Positions 18,479-26,455 of a DNA stretch of 64,000 bases are shown here, piece after piece; the stretch's first letter is position 1, and every line of letters begins with the position of its first letter. The notes below the pieces were generated by a model, which ran no database searches, was not told the DNA's origin, and saw nothing but the letters and a program-made list of their open reading frames with translations. Origin of the DNA: Sphaerisporangium sp040649355. GTDB taxonomy: Bacteria > Actinomycetota > Actinomycetes > Streptosporangiales > Streptosporangiaceae. Position numbers and translations under genes: made by a program. The stretch covers positions 1 to 64,000 of the forward strand of contig NZ_JBICTU010000003.1 of NCBI RefSeq assembly GCF_043197795.1. Direction: 5' to 3'.

Positions 18479-20746
18479 ATGGCCAGGCTCTCGGTACTTC
18501 TTGACCAGATAGACAACGGCACCGTGCTGCTCCCCGAGTTCCAGCGCGGGTACGTGTGGAACCGCGACCAGGTCCGCGGGTTGATGCGCTCGCTCTACCG
18601 CGGCTATCCGGTGGGCGGCCTGCTGCTCTGGGAGACCAAGCCTGAGCAGACGGCCGTGCGAGGCGGGGCGACCGACGGGGGAGTACGGTCGCTGCTCCTC
18701 GACGGCCAGCAGCGCATCACCTCGCTCTACGGCGTCATCCGCGGCCACGCGCCCGCCTTCTTCGAAGGAGACGCCGCCGCGTTCACCGGCCTGCGGTTCA
18801 ACGTGGAGGACGAGAGCTTCGAGTTCTACGCGCCGGCGAAGATGCGCGACGACCCCCGGTGGGTCGACGTCACCCGCCTCTTCATCGACGGCCTGCAACC
18901 GTTCTTCAAGGACTTCGGCGCCATGCAGGAGGAGTTCCCGGTCTACCTGGGACGGTTGAACCAGCTGCGGCAGCTCCTGGAGCGGGAGTTCCACGAGGAG
19001 AAGATCACCGGAGCAGACAAGGATGTCGAGGTCGTCGTCGACATCTTCAACCGGGTCAACTCGGGCGGCACTGCGCTGTCCAAGGGCGATCTGGCGCTCG
19101 CGAAGATCTGTGCCCACTGGCCGCCGGCCCGGCAGGTCATGCGTGACCACCTGAAGGGGTGGCAGAACAAGGGCTTCGACTTCTCTCTGGACTGGCTGCT
19201 GCGCAACACCACCGCCGTGGCCACCGGGCGTGCCATCTTCACGGCCCTGGACACCATCTCCGCCGACGAATTTGAAATCGCCCTGGCCAAGTCGGTCGGG
19301 TATGTCGGGAATTTCCTCGAAGCGGCGTCCGGCCGGCTCGGGCTCGACCACGATCAAGTTCTGATGGGCCGCTACGCGATCCCCGTCATCGCCCGCCTGC
19401 TGCACCTCAGCCCTGGTGGCCGCTTCACCGACGCCGCCCATCGGGACAAGGTGCTGTTCTGGTACGTCCACTCAGCTCTGTGGGGGCGTTTCGCCGGGTC
19501 GACCGAAACGGTGCTCGCCAAGGACTACGAGGTCGCCAAGGAATCCGGAATCGACGGGCTCATCGCTTCACTGGAACGCTGGCGCGGCGGCAACCTTGAG
19601 ATCCAGGCTCATGACTTCGAGGGGTCCACCAAGGGGTCGCGCTTCTACCCGCTTCTCTATCTGCTCACCCGCGCCAAGGGGGCGCGCGACTTCGGCAGCG
19701 GGCTGCCGTTGCGGGCGGAAATGCTCGGCAAGCTGACATCACTCCAGGTGCACCACATCTTCCCCAAGGCCGTGCTGCACAAGGCCGGCTACGACCGTAG
19801 CGAGGTCAACGCCATCGCCAACTTCTGCTTCCTGACCCAGGACACCAACCTCGTCATCGGCAAGCGCACTCCCGAGGAGTATTTCGTCGAGGTCGAGGAG
19901 AAGCACCCCGGCGTGCTGGCCTCACAGTGGATTCCGGCCGACCGCGATCTGTGGAAGGTCGACCGGTATCCCGACTTTCTCGCTGCCCGGCGGGAACTGC
20001 TGGCCCAGGCCGTGCAGTCCTTCCTCGCCGAGTTGCGCAACGGCGCCATGACCCCGGTCGAGGAGCTCGCCCCGATCACCGTCACCGCCGACGAACGCGA
20101 CGACGTCCGCGTCGCCCAGGTCAAAGCCATGGCCGAAGAGCTGGTACGGCTGGGCTACGCCGAACCGGCCCTCGACAGCGAGATCGCCGATCCCGCGACC
20201 GGCCGCGCCCTTGCCGTCGCCGAGGCATTCTGGCCCGACGGGCTGCAGCCGGGCCAGGGCAAGCCGGTGATCCTGGAACTCGACCCAGAGGCCGCGGACC
20301 TTCCGCGACTGGAGGAACTGGGGTATGAGGTCTTCACGTCGGTCGACGCGCTGCTTGGCTACGCGACCCGTCGCAACGAGTCGGCTGCCGGCATCGAAGC
20401 GGTGGTCGAGCAGGCGGAGGTGGCTCCGGACGTCCGGCAACCGGTGGCAGGGGCAGACGCGGAGTTCGACAGGGCCATGCGGTCGGTCTACGACCGTGCA
20501 CGCCGCGAGGCGAATTATCACGCCGGATACTTCCTCAGCATGCTGGCCGAGCACGGTAGCCTCGCGACGGCTCGTAAGCTTCTCCATGCTCCCGCCGTGA
20601 GCGATGGCTTCGCCGCCCTATGGGAGCGAGGCCGCCTCGACCTCACCGTCGAGGCCCTGGTCACCCAACCACGCTTCGCCGACCTGTTCACCCCAGCGGA
20701 AATCGACATCGCCCAACACCGCCTCGCCCAGTTCGGCTACCACTGA
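18479..20746 (+). CDS. GmrSD-like DUF262/DUF1524 (HNH) enzyme
   Basis: A 755-residue fusion resembling type IV restriction enzymes of the GmrSD/BrxU group, which cut modified phage DNA. The N-terminal DUF262 part shows LPEFQRGYVW, YPVGGLLLWE and the nucleotide-binding LLDGQQRITSLYG. The middle DUF1524 nuclease shows QVHHIFPKAVL (about 421-431), then ANFCFLTQDTNLVIGKRTPEEYF, the His-Asn-His-type metal finger. The last 200 residues (from about 555) are unlike either domain; I do not recognise them. The ATG lies 72 bases after the helicase gene. The partner genes and the island context support an antiviral role; the trigger (modified bases or something sensed by the kinase) is unknown. Confidence 0.84.
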   Translation: MARLSVLLDQIDNGTVLLPEFQRGYVWNRDQVRGLMRSLYRGYPVGGLLLWETKPEQTAVRGGATDGGVRSLLLDGQQRITSLYGVIRGHAPAFFEGDAAAFTGLRFNVEDESFEFYAPAKMRDDPRWVDVTRLFIDGLQPFFKDFGAMQEEFPVYLGRLNQLRQLLEREFHEEKITGADKDVEVVVDIFNRVNSGGTALSKGDLALAKICAHWPPARQVMRDHLKGWQNKGFDFSLDWLLRNTTAVATGRAIFTALDTISADEFEIALAKSVGYVGNFLEAASGRLGLDHDQVLMGRYAIPVIARLLHLSPGGRFTDAAHRDKVLFWYVHSALWGRFAGSTETVLAKDYEVAKESGIDGLIASLERWRGGNLEIQAHDFEGSTKGSRFYPLLYLLTRAKGARDFGSGLPLRAEMLGKLTSLQVHHIFPKAVLHKAGYDRSEVNAIANFCFLTQDTNLVIGKRTPEEYFVEVEEKHPGVLASQWIPADRDLWKVDRYPDFLAARRELLAQAVQSFLAELRNGAMTPVEELAPITVTADERDDVRVAQVKAMAEELVRLGYAEPALDSEIADPATGRALAVAEAFWPDGLQPGQGKPVILELDPEAADLPRLEELGYEVFTSVDALLGYATRRNESAAGIEAVVEQAEVAPDVRQPVAGADAEFDRAMRSVYDRARREANYHAGYFLSMLAEHGSLATARKLLHAPAVSDGFAALWERGRLDLTVEALVTQPRFADLFTPAEIDIAQHRLAQFGYH

Positions 20747-21074
20747 TGGTGACCTACTGAGTGATCGCGAGCAAGAACTGGGCGGCTGTGGTGGGCCGAT
20801 CGGGTGCCCGGAGACCTGCTCCGGGGACATGTAGGCGGGGGTGCCCTTGACGCCTCCGGTCGTTGTGGTGACGGTGTCGGGTGCCTTGGTGATGCCGAAG
20901 TCGATCACACGAGTGCCGTCAGGCCCGAGAAGGACGTTGGCCGGCTCGAAATCCCGGTGGACGATGTTGGTGTCCTTGAAGGACCAGGGACAGTGGGGTC
21001 GCGGCCCGGGAGTAGGAAGCAGCAAGTGCCACCCATAGCAATGCCTGGGATCGGCAGGTTCGAGCGGCCTACCG
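20747..21074. other. Decayed region between the defence genes and the toxin-antitoxin pair
   Basis: No intact gene. The only recognisable content is the kinase fragment listed separately on the minus strand. The flanking sequence has the ragged look of gene debris left by insertions or deletions. Confidence 0.7.
20793..20983 (-). pseudogene. Fragment of a Ser/Thr protein kinase gene
   Basis: Reading the minus strand from about 20983 to 20793 gives SFKDTNIVHRDFEPANVLL, GTRVIDFGITKAPDT and GTPAYMSPEQVSGHPIGP. These are the catalytic loop, DFG and activation segment of a Hanks-type kinase (HRDxxPxN has FEP in place of LKP). The N-lobe and the rest of the C-lobe are missing on both sides, so this is a relic. 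It is not a copy of the intact kinase at 14636: the flanking residues differ. Confidence 0.8.
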
Positions 21075-21419
21075 TCAGCGTTTCCGGTCGGTCTGTTTTG
21101 GATGTCCGGTTCCAGCTCGTGTGATCCACAGGGTGCGGTGTTCGTCGTCGATGGCGTACCAGATGCGACCCCCTGACGTCGCCTCGTACTGCCACTGTTC
21201 CAGCGACTCGCCGCCGACCTTGACCGTGCCAAGGGCACCCTTCAGCGGATGCTGGCGGCCATCCACGTGGCGAGGATCGCCTGTGATGGCCACCCATGCC
21301 CGGTCGAGATTCTCCATAGCCTGGGCGAGAAGCTGGCTCCAGCCCTCGGCTGCTCTGCGGTCGGCGAATCGTACGATCCAGGGCTTAGGGCGGGGAACAT
21401 CCTTTCCCCGGCCGGTCAC
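21075..21419 (-). CDS. RelE/ParE-like toxin of a type II toxin-antitoxin pair
   Basis: A 114-residue protein with the layout of RelE-like mRNA interferase/ParE toxins: an N-terminal helix (AAEGWSQLLAQAMENLDRAW), a central HPLKGALGTVKV strand, then EQWQYEATSGGRIWYAIDD and RTLWITRAGTGHPK. The 'YE...GGRIWY' strand pair is typical of the fold. Its start overlaps the 3' end of the antitoxin gene by four bases, so the two are co-translated, antitoxin first. The exact catalytic residues cannot be assigned by eye. Confidence 0.7.
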   Translation of the reverse strand: MTGRGKDVPRPKPWIVRFADRRAAEGWSQLLAQAMENLDRAWVAITGDPRHVDGRQHPLKGALGTVKVGGESLEQWQYEATSGGRIWYAIDDEHRTLWITRAGTGHPKQTDRKR

Positions 21420-21880
21420 GCCGACTCAGCGGAAGGCCGGGGCACTTCCGCGCCATCGCCGGGGAACGGGCCTTGGAGATCCCTCGCGATCTGCGGGTCG
21501 CTCCAGGCGACGGCGGTGGAACGCCAGGAGGTCAGCGCCCGGCTGAAGGGCACCAACTCGCCCGTGTCCGCCCCGGCCATCAAGTGCCCGAGCAACTCGC
21601 GCACGCAGGTGTGCCGCTCGGTCTCTGGGAGCCATGTCGTCCACGGCAGTTCCTCGGCCAGTACCTCCTCTGCGAGATCGCTGTAGCGCCGGGCGAGGAT
21701 CGCCAGCGCGCGGGCCGCGATGCGCAACGTGGCCGCGCCGGCTTCGAAACGTTCGGCGCGCATCAGGACGAGGTTCTCGTCGTCCCTCCGCTCCAGCACG
21801 ACGTCGGCATCGTCCAGGGAGGGAAGCACCTGAGAAGGCCCACGCAAGAAGGCGCTGTACGGGAAGCTCTTCGTCGCCAT
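21416..21880 (-). CDS. Phd-like antitoxin (prevent-host-death family)
   Basis: A 154-residue protein starting MATKSFPYSAFLRGPSQVL; the beginning, DADVVLERRDDENLVLMRAER, matches the small beta-alpha DNA-binding and dimer head of Phd/YefM-type antitoxins in actinobacteria. The long helical tail ends in an acidic, proline-rich stretch (PFPGDGAEVPRPSAESA) that would wrap the toxin. An alternative start lies three codons upstream at 21889. Neither start has a good ribosome site. The palindrome at 21893-21910 sits just upstream and is the likely autoregulatory operator. Confidence 0.7.
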   Translation of the reverse strand: MATKSFPYSAFLRGPSQVLPSLDDADVVLERRDDENLVLMRAERFEAGAATLRIAARALAILARRYSDLAEEVLAEELPWTTWLPETERHTCVRELLGHLMAGADTGELVPFSRALTSWRSTAVAWSDPQIARDLQGPFPGDGAEVPRPSAESA

Positions 21881-21892
21881 GACTTTCATGCT

Positions 21893-21910
21893 ATCTGAAC
21901 TACTTCAGAT
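21893..21910. promoter_or_regulatory. Perfect palindrome, probable operator of the toxin-antitoxin operon
   Basis: ATCTGAA-CTAC-TTCAGAT: two perfect 7-base arms around a 4-base centre, 4 to 13 bases upstream of the two possible antitoxin starts. Type II antitoxins usually repress their own promoter through such a site. Confidence 0.6.
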
Positions 21911-21956
21911 CGCTGATTGGCACCACAGGATCAGAACGCTGGCGCTCCAACCGCGT

Positions 21957-23192
21957 ATGTCGTGGTGCTCTCCCTGGCCGCCGTGGCCGTCGCAGGAGTT
22001 CTATGCGGGCATTGCTGGCGACCTGGTGCTCTGGGAGCTCGTCGAAGAGCTGTCCGGCACCGTGGAGTCCGTCGCGAGCCTGGGCGTGTGGGCCGCCACG
22101 GTGATCCTGCTGGTGCGGGTCGTCTCCGGGGTATCGGCCCGGTTCCGGGCGTTCGCCCTCGCACTCGGCCTGATCAGCGTGCTGACTCCGCCGCTGGGGT
22201 TCTTCATCGACGGCTCCGGCTTCCAGGCGTTCAGCCTGTTGGGACTGGCGAGCGTGGGCTGGACGGTGATGATCCTCATCGGGCAGCGCCACGATGGCCG
22301 GTGGAGCAGCGCCACAATCAACATCGGGAGGATCGCCCTCGTCGCCCCGCTGGCCGTCCCCCTGCTCAGGCTCGCCCTCCAGGACGAGCGGATGATGTTC
22401 GACGGCACGGGGCTCGCGATGAGAGCGCTCGGCGACGAGGAAAGCGCCCGGTTGGGCTTCACCGGTGCGGACGAGGGCTGCCGCGAGCGGATCCGGTCCT
22501 CCACCGACACCCGGCAGGAGGACCGGCGGCGGGCGTTCCTCTGCGTCGCCAGGGACGACACCGAACGAGGGACGCCGATATTCCCCAAGGACCTGGCGGA
22601 CCAGCGAGTCCTGGTGTATGGCGAGGAACTGTGCGCGGTGCCCGGCGTCAAGGAACGGCAGGCGCTGCTCCTGCGGGCAGGGGGGTCGGCGGACGCGGCA
22701 GAGCTCGGCGGCGCACTGGAGTTTTTGTGCCCCGGCATCGTCGCCCGGCAGCGGGCGGAACAGGCGCGTAAACAGGCCGAGCGGGAGCGGGAAACGGCCG
22801 CGTGGAAGGCCGAGATGAACGCCCGATGCGCCAACCCGTGGCCGAAGCTGCGGGCCAGGCGGCAGGGCACGGCCGCGTACAGGCTCTTCGAAGGGGGCGG
22901 CTACGGCGTCCACGACGCCCGGGACAGTGCCGAGGGCGCGGGCGGCGACATCTTCGCGGCCATCGAGGATGGGTTCATCGACGCCGCCGGGAGCAGCGTC
23001 GCCATCACGACCTATGGCGAGAACGAGCCGATGTGCCTCACAGTCAAGGCGTTCGGAGCCGCCCCGCCTCTCCGGCTCAAGGGCTGGGACCGGGTGGTCG
23101 AGGTGGGCGTCGTCAGCCGCAGCGGCCGCCTGGTCGTGCCGTCGTACGCGCCCTCAGCGCAGGCGGGGGAGGAGGAGCGCCGCGTTTCCTAG
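21957..23192 (+). CDS. Unknown membrane protein with coiled coil; 5' end probably frameshifted
   Basis: No family recognised. The 411-residue frame has hydrophobic segments (VASLGVWAATVILLVRVV, FRAFALALGLISVLTPPLGF, FSLLGLASVGWTVMILIG) and, after a soluble stretch rich in charged residues, a short coiled coil (RAEQARKQAERERETAAWK) and a C-terminal globular part ending at a stop that overlaps the DUF6879 stop by four bases. The ATG given has no ribosome site. In the next frame, from TTG 21917, the sequence reads APTAYVVVLSLAAVAVAGVL, a convincing first membrane helix, and GC-rich third positions switch frame near 22005. A frameshift (real or sequencing) near that point is likely. Confidence 0.5.
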   Translation: MSWCSPWPPWPSQEFYAGIAGDLVLWELVEELSGTVESVASLGVWAATVILLVRVVSGVSARFRAFALALGLISVLTPPLGFFIDGSGFQAFSLLGLASVGWTVMILIGQRHDGRWSSATINIGRIALVAPLAVPLLRLALQDERMMFDGTGLAMRALGDEESARLGFTGADEGCRERIRSSTDTRQEDRRRAFLCVARDDTERGTPIFPKDLADQRVLVYGEELCAVPGVKERQALLLRAGGSADAAELGGALEFLCPGIVARQRAEQARKQAERERETAAWKAEMNARCANPWPKLRARRQGTAAYRLFEGGGYGVHDARDSAEGAGGDIFAAIEDGFIDAAGSSVAITTYGENEPMCLTVKAFGAAPPLRLKGWDRVVEVGVVSRSGRLVVPSYAPSAQAGEEERRVS

Positions 23193-23791
23193 TTGGTCGC
23201 CGGTGGGGGCAGTGGCGCGATTTCTCGTTCGTGGTAGGCGATCAGGTCTTCCGCCTGGTCGTACAGGCGGATGAGCGCGTCCAGGCACGGCCCGATCACC
23301 TGGGGATCGCTCACCCTGCGCGCCCCGGTGTGCCCGCCGGCCGCGTCGTAGAGCACTTCGTAGCAGAGTGAGCGAGAGAAGATCACAAGTTCCGGCACCG
23401 GGGAGTTCCGCTCGAAGTCGCGTACGGCGTCCGCGGGGAGGACTCTGACCTGTTCACCCGTCGACACCCGTATCGTCAACCCGTTGATCTCCCACTGCAG
23501 GTAGGGCGTGATCGGGGTCTCGACGATGCGCAGCCGGCGGAACTCGGCATGGGTGGCGTACTGTTCCTCCAGCGGTGGGCGCCAGTCTTCGAGCAGTTCC
23601 ATGGAGCGTTTCCAGTCGCCGTCCATCATGGCCTGCCAGCTTTCGACGTCGGGTTCGTGGAACTCCTGGGCTCGCTCCAGCTTCCAGACGGTGTCGCTCG
23701 CGGCGGCGTAGACCTTGTCGAACTCGTCCTGGTATTCGGCGACGGGAAGGACCTCGCCTCCGGCGGTCCGAAGGTGGTGGAACGGGTCCAA
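23189..23791 (-). CDS. DUF6879 family protein
   Basis: A 200-residue soluble protein. The pattern PITPYLQWEINGL, EQVRVLPADAVRDFE, VPELVIFSRSLCYEVLYD and a C-terminal LIRLYDQAEDLIAYHERE is what I know from actinobacterial DUF6879 proteins, whose role is unknown. The start is a TTG preceded by GGAGGA. It follows the M50 protease gene by 35 bases on the same strand, and thus seems to be the last gene of the ThiF/peptide/protease operon. DUF6879 genes in other actinomycetes often stand next to small regulators; whether this one takes part in peptide maturation or immunity is open. Confidence 0.65.
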   Translation of the reverse strand: MDPFHHLRTAGGEVLPVAEYQDEFDKVYAAASDTVWKLERAQEFHEPDVESWQAMMDGDWKRSMELLEDWRPPLEEQYATHAEFRRLRIVETPITPYLQWEINGLTIRVSTGEQVRVLPADAVRDFERNSPVPELVIFSRSLCYEVLYDAAGGHTGARRVSDPQVIGPCLDALIRLYDQAEDLIAYHEREIAPLPPPATN

Positions 23792-23826
23792 GACTCCTCC
23801 GATTTTGGTCGGTGTCGCGGTCGGTG

Positions 23827-25017
23827 TCACTTTCGTTGCGCGGTCGCCAGGCGCGAGATGGTGACGGCGCGCCGGACTCGCCGGCCGTGCCGTCGCCACC
23901 AGGCTCTCGCCCAGAGCGACTGGAAGAACAGGATGACGAGCAGGGTCACCAGCGCGTCGGCGAGCCGGGCGGGACCAGGCTGATGGGAAAGCGTTTCGAG
24001 CGCCCGGGTCAGCAGGGCCAGGGTGGCGGGAAGGGTGATGAGGAGCGCGATCGACAGGCATCCCGCCGTCCCCAGCACGACCAGGGACGTGTACCAGCGC
24101 AGCGCGCGGCGTTCCGCCACGGGCAGAGCGGCGAGGGGGTTCGGCCGCCGGCGGCCCGAGACGAGATGGAGCAGGTAGGCGCCCGCGTCCCTGTACATGT
24201 TCCGGCAGCCGGTGAGGTCCTGCAGAACGAAGTACAGGTCGGTGCGCATGAACACCAGGAACTGGGTCGCCACCATCGTCAGTGCCGTCAGTATGACGAC
24301 CGTCAGGAGGGGGTGCCCGCCGGTGGCGGCCGTCAGGACCAGGCAGACCGCGCACACCGCGCAGTCCACGGCCATGCCGGCCAGGTACACCGTCATCCGG
24401 ATCCGGCGTTCGGCCAGCCAGATGCCCGAGACGTCCGTCTGCGCCGCGAGGAACTGCAGGCGGGTCCCGAGCCGGATGCGCCCCGGAACCCCCGCGGCCC
24501 GCGCGGTCGAAAGGTGGGCCAGCTCGTGAACGAGGATGAGGGTCCAGCCCACCGCGATCTGGGTCAGCAGTACGGCCGTTCCATTGCTGCTCCACAGCAG
24601 ATCTCGCCAGCCGGGCATGAGCCCCGGACGGAGGAGGAGTGTGGCCGCGCCGGCCAGGATGACCAACGCCACGGCCAGGTGAAGGCGTGGGCTGAGGGCC
24701 CACCGCACGTGCCGGGCCGTGAGGCGCGGCAGCGTGGGGGGAAGCGGCACCGGGGAGCCGGTCGCGCGGCCGTCGACCGCGGCGACCAGGCCCGCTTCGG
24801 TCAGCCCGGCGACGAAGCCCGCGACGTCGAGCCGTGCGCCGGTGTCCTCGAAGAGGCGGCGCTCGGTCTCCTCGACTGATCCGTACTCCTGAAGCAACTG
24901 GATCGCCCGTAGCCCCGCGGACGGTACGGCCACGAAGTCACCGGAATCGACACGGCCGACGATCCACTCGTCCCTGTCGCGGCGGAATCCAACCTCATGA
25001 AGTTCTACCAAGGTCAT
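23827..25017 (-). CDS. M50-type membrane metalloprotease with N-terminal PqqD-like domain
   Basis: A 396-residue protein. Residues 1-80 are PqqD-like (a RiPP recognition element fold: GDFVAVPSAGLRAIQLLQEY, SVEETERRLFEDTG). Then come about six membrane helices, including LHLAVALVILAGAATLLL, and the zinc motif HELAH in VGWTLILVHELAHLSTA. A downstream RTDLYFVLQD could give the third metal ligand. M50 proteases with such a head are found in RiPP clusters, where they may cut or export the precursor. It follows the 40-residue peptide gene, separated by a strong hairpin. The ATG start has GAGG about 12 bases upstream, somewhat far. Confidence 0.78.
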   Translation of the reverse strand: MTLVELHEVGFRRDRDEWIVGRVDSGDFVAVPSAGLRAIQLLQEYGSVEETERRLFEDTGARLDVAGFVAGLTEAGLVAAVDGRATGSPVPLPPTLPRLTARHVRWALSPRLHLAVALVILAGAATLLLRPGLMPGWRDLLWSSNGTAVLLTQIAVGWTLILVHELAHLSTARAAGVPGRIRLGTRLQFLAAQTDVSGIWLAERRIRMTVYLAGMAVDCAVCAVCLVLTAATGGHPLLTVVILTALTMVATQFLVFMRTDLYFVLQDLTGCRNMYRDAGAYLLHLVSGRRRPNPLAALPVAERRALRWYTSLVVLGTAGCLSIALLITLPATLALLTRALETLSHQPGPARLADALVTLLVILFFQSLWARAWWRRHGRRVRRAVTISRLATAQRK

Positions 25018-25043
25018 GCCGGCGGCGTTCCTCTACATGCGAG

Positions 25044-25080
25044 TGACCGGTAGGCGGAAACGCGCCTCGCCTACCGGTCA
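25044..25080 (-). terminator. Strong hairpin between precursor-peptide gene and protease gene
   Basis: Two perfect 13-base arms, TGACCGGTAGGCG (25044-25056) and CGCCTACCGGTCA (25068-25080), around an 11-base loop. It lies 8 bases past the stop of the peptide gene. No U-tract follows, so it is best read as a partial terminator or RNA-stabilising stem that raises peptide transcript over the downstream genes. Confidence 0.75.
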
Positions 25081-25088
25081 GCGCGTGA

Positions 25089-25211
25089 TCAGTTGGAGTT
25101 GCCAGAGCTGTCAGCGGTGGTTTCGATCTTGTCGAGCCGGCGGATGGTGATCGTCACCTTCGCCTCACCCTCGTCCTCGGAGGGCTGGATCTCGCTCTCT
25201 GCGTGAGACAT
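25089..25211 (-). CDS. Putative RiPP precursor peptide (40 residues, C-terminal Asn)
   Basis: A small gene with a good ribosome site (GGAAGG, six bases before ATG). The product starts MSHAESEIQP, has an acidic stretch SEDEGE, a likely beta-strand recognition segment KVTITIRRLDKIETTA and ends DSSGNSN. An amphipathic 'TITIRRLD' strand is what a PqqD-like recognition domain would bind, and both neighbours carry one. There is no Cys and no signal peptide, so it is not a lanthipeptide or thiopeptide. The C-terminal Asn next to an E1/MccB-like enzyme recalls the microcin C precursor (MRTGNAN), whose terminal Asn is adenylated by MccB. That parallel is inference. Confidence 0.7.
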   Translation of the reverse strand: MSHAESEIQPSEDEGEAKVTITIRRLDKIETTADSSGNSN

Positions 25212-25275
25212 GGTGCGCCTTCCGTTAGAGAAGCTCCTGCGGACCCCCAGATCATCCAGGCCCTTGAGGGCGTGG

Positions 25276-26388
25276 TCAAGGTTTGTCGGATGGCCCTGTC
25301 CGGGCGCGACACACCGGGCATCCCTCGCGCGCGGGATGGCGGATGTCGATGAGCTGGTCGGGCGCGATCAGATTCATGCCGCAGACGCGTCCCGGCGGGA
25401 TGGCGGGAACACCGGTGAGCTGTGTGATCACCGCGTGGGCCACCAAATGCCCGGAGATTCCCGCCGAGGTGGCGATCACCCCTGGCCCACCCAGGTCGAC
25501 GGGGGTTCCCGGGCGACGCCTGGCCTGCTCGCCCGCACTGACGCACTCGTAACACGGTCCGCCCGGTCCGTACACCCCCACCGTCACCAGCGGACCGCTG
25601 TAGCCGCCACCCGCCCAGGGGATACCCGCCCTGGCGCACGCCCGGTTGGCCCAGACGCGCAGGCCGTGGCCGCGAGGTTCGTCGGCGCAGAGCGCGAGCA
25701 TGTCGGCGCCGGCGAGGAGTCCCGCGAGCTCCTCCTGGCTCGTGACCCGCCTGCGGTCACCGGTGATCGTCACATCGGAGTTGATCCCGCGTAGCCGGCG
25801 CACGGCCAGGTCCGCCTTGGCCTGGCCGACGTCCGCCTCGCCGTAGAGGACCTGACGGCTGAGGTTCGACAGCTCCACCACATCGGGGTCCACGCAGTGC
25901 AACCGGCCGACGCCCGCGGCGGCGAGCGCCCACGCCGCGTGGCTGCCCGTGCCACCCAGCCCGAGCACCACCACCCTGGCGTTCCTCAGCCTGAGCTGCG
26001 TCTCCCAGCCGTGCTCGCGGGGGATCAGGTCGATGCGCCGGAAGAAGGCGTGATTCCTGCTGTAGCGGTCGAGCTCTCGGGGGCTGAGATCGCCTGGGGG
26101 CGCCGCCGCCGCGTCTTCGAGATAGCCGGAACCGATGAGCTGGGCGACCACCGACTCGGCCTGCCCCGTGGACAGTTCGGGGAAGGCTCCGCCCAGGCGC
26201 GACACGATCTCCTCCACCGGGCGGGTCCCGTCCATGAGCGAGAGTGCCGTCCACACCCATCCGCTCGGATCGTCGATCTCGGCGGCGAGCCCGTAGACCT
26301 CACCGCCGACCCGGACGGTGCCATCCGGATACCGGTGCGGACGATGCTCCGGCTTCACCCGGGGACGACGCAAGGACACCACCTCCAT
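25276..26388 (-). CDS. E1/ThiF-like (MccB-like) adenylating enzyme with PqqD-like N-terminus
   Basis: A 370-residue protein. Residues about 10-95 form a PqqD-like recognition domain (WVWTALSLMDGTRPVEEIV, ESVVAQLIGSGYLED). The rest is an E1-like adenylyltransferase: nucleotide loop VVLGLGGTGSHAAWAL, DPDVVELSNLSRQ (Asp plus Arg finger), and two Cys pairs, CYEC and CPVC, forming the structural zinc site of ThiF/MoeB/MccB. In MccB the same arrangement, a peptide-clamp head plus E1 body, activates the C-terminal residue of a peptide with ATP. It precedes the peptide gene by 64 bases. The ATG at 26388 lacks a ribosome site; a TTG eight bases after GGAGG (six codons inside) could be the true start. 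Confidence 0.82.
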   Translation of the reverse strand: MEVVSLRRPRVKPEHRPHRYPDGTVRVGGEVYGLAAEIDDPSGWVWTALSLMDGTRPVEEIVSRLGGAFPELSTGQAESVVAQLIGSGYLEDAAAAPPGDLSPRELDRYSRNHAFFRRIDLIPREHGWETQLRLRNARVVVLGLGGTGSHAAWALAAAGVGRLHCVDPDVVELSNLSRQVLYGEADVGQAKADLAVRRLRGINSDVTITGDRRRVTSQEELAGLLAGADMLALCADEPRGHGLRVWANRACARAGIPWAGGGYSGPLVTVGVYGPGGPCYECVSAGEQARRRPGTPVDLGGPGVIATSAGISGHLVAHAVITQLTGVPAIPPGRVCGMNLIAPDQLIDIRHPAREGCPVCRARTGPSDKP

Positions 26389-26455
26389 CCCAGAAGGATC
26401 AAGCTTGTCTGAACCGCCCCCGTTTCGGCCGGGTAATTCGTCTTCTGATCGATGA

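Noticed and set aside
23189..24703. 504-codon minus-strand fusion of the protease region to DUF6879
   Set aside because: The upstream part is out of frame with the real M50 protein; DUF6879 starts at TTG 23791 with its own GGAGGA.
25089..25211. Lanthipeptide or thiazole peptide precursor
   Set aside because: The peptide has no Cys, and no LanB/C/M-like or YcaO gene is nearby.
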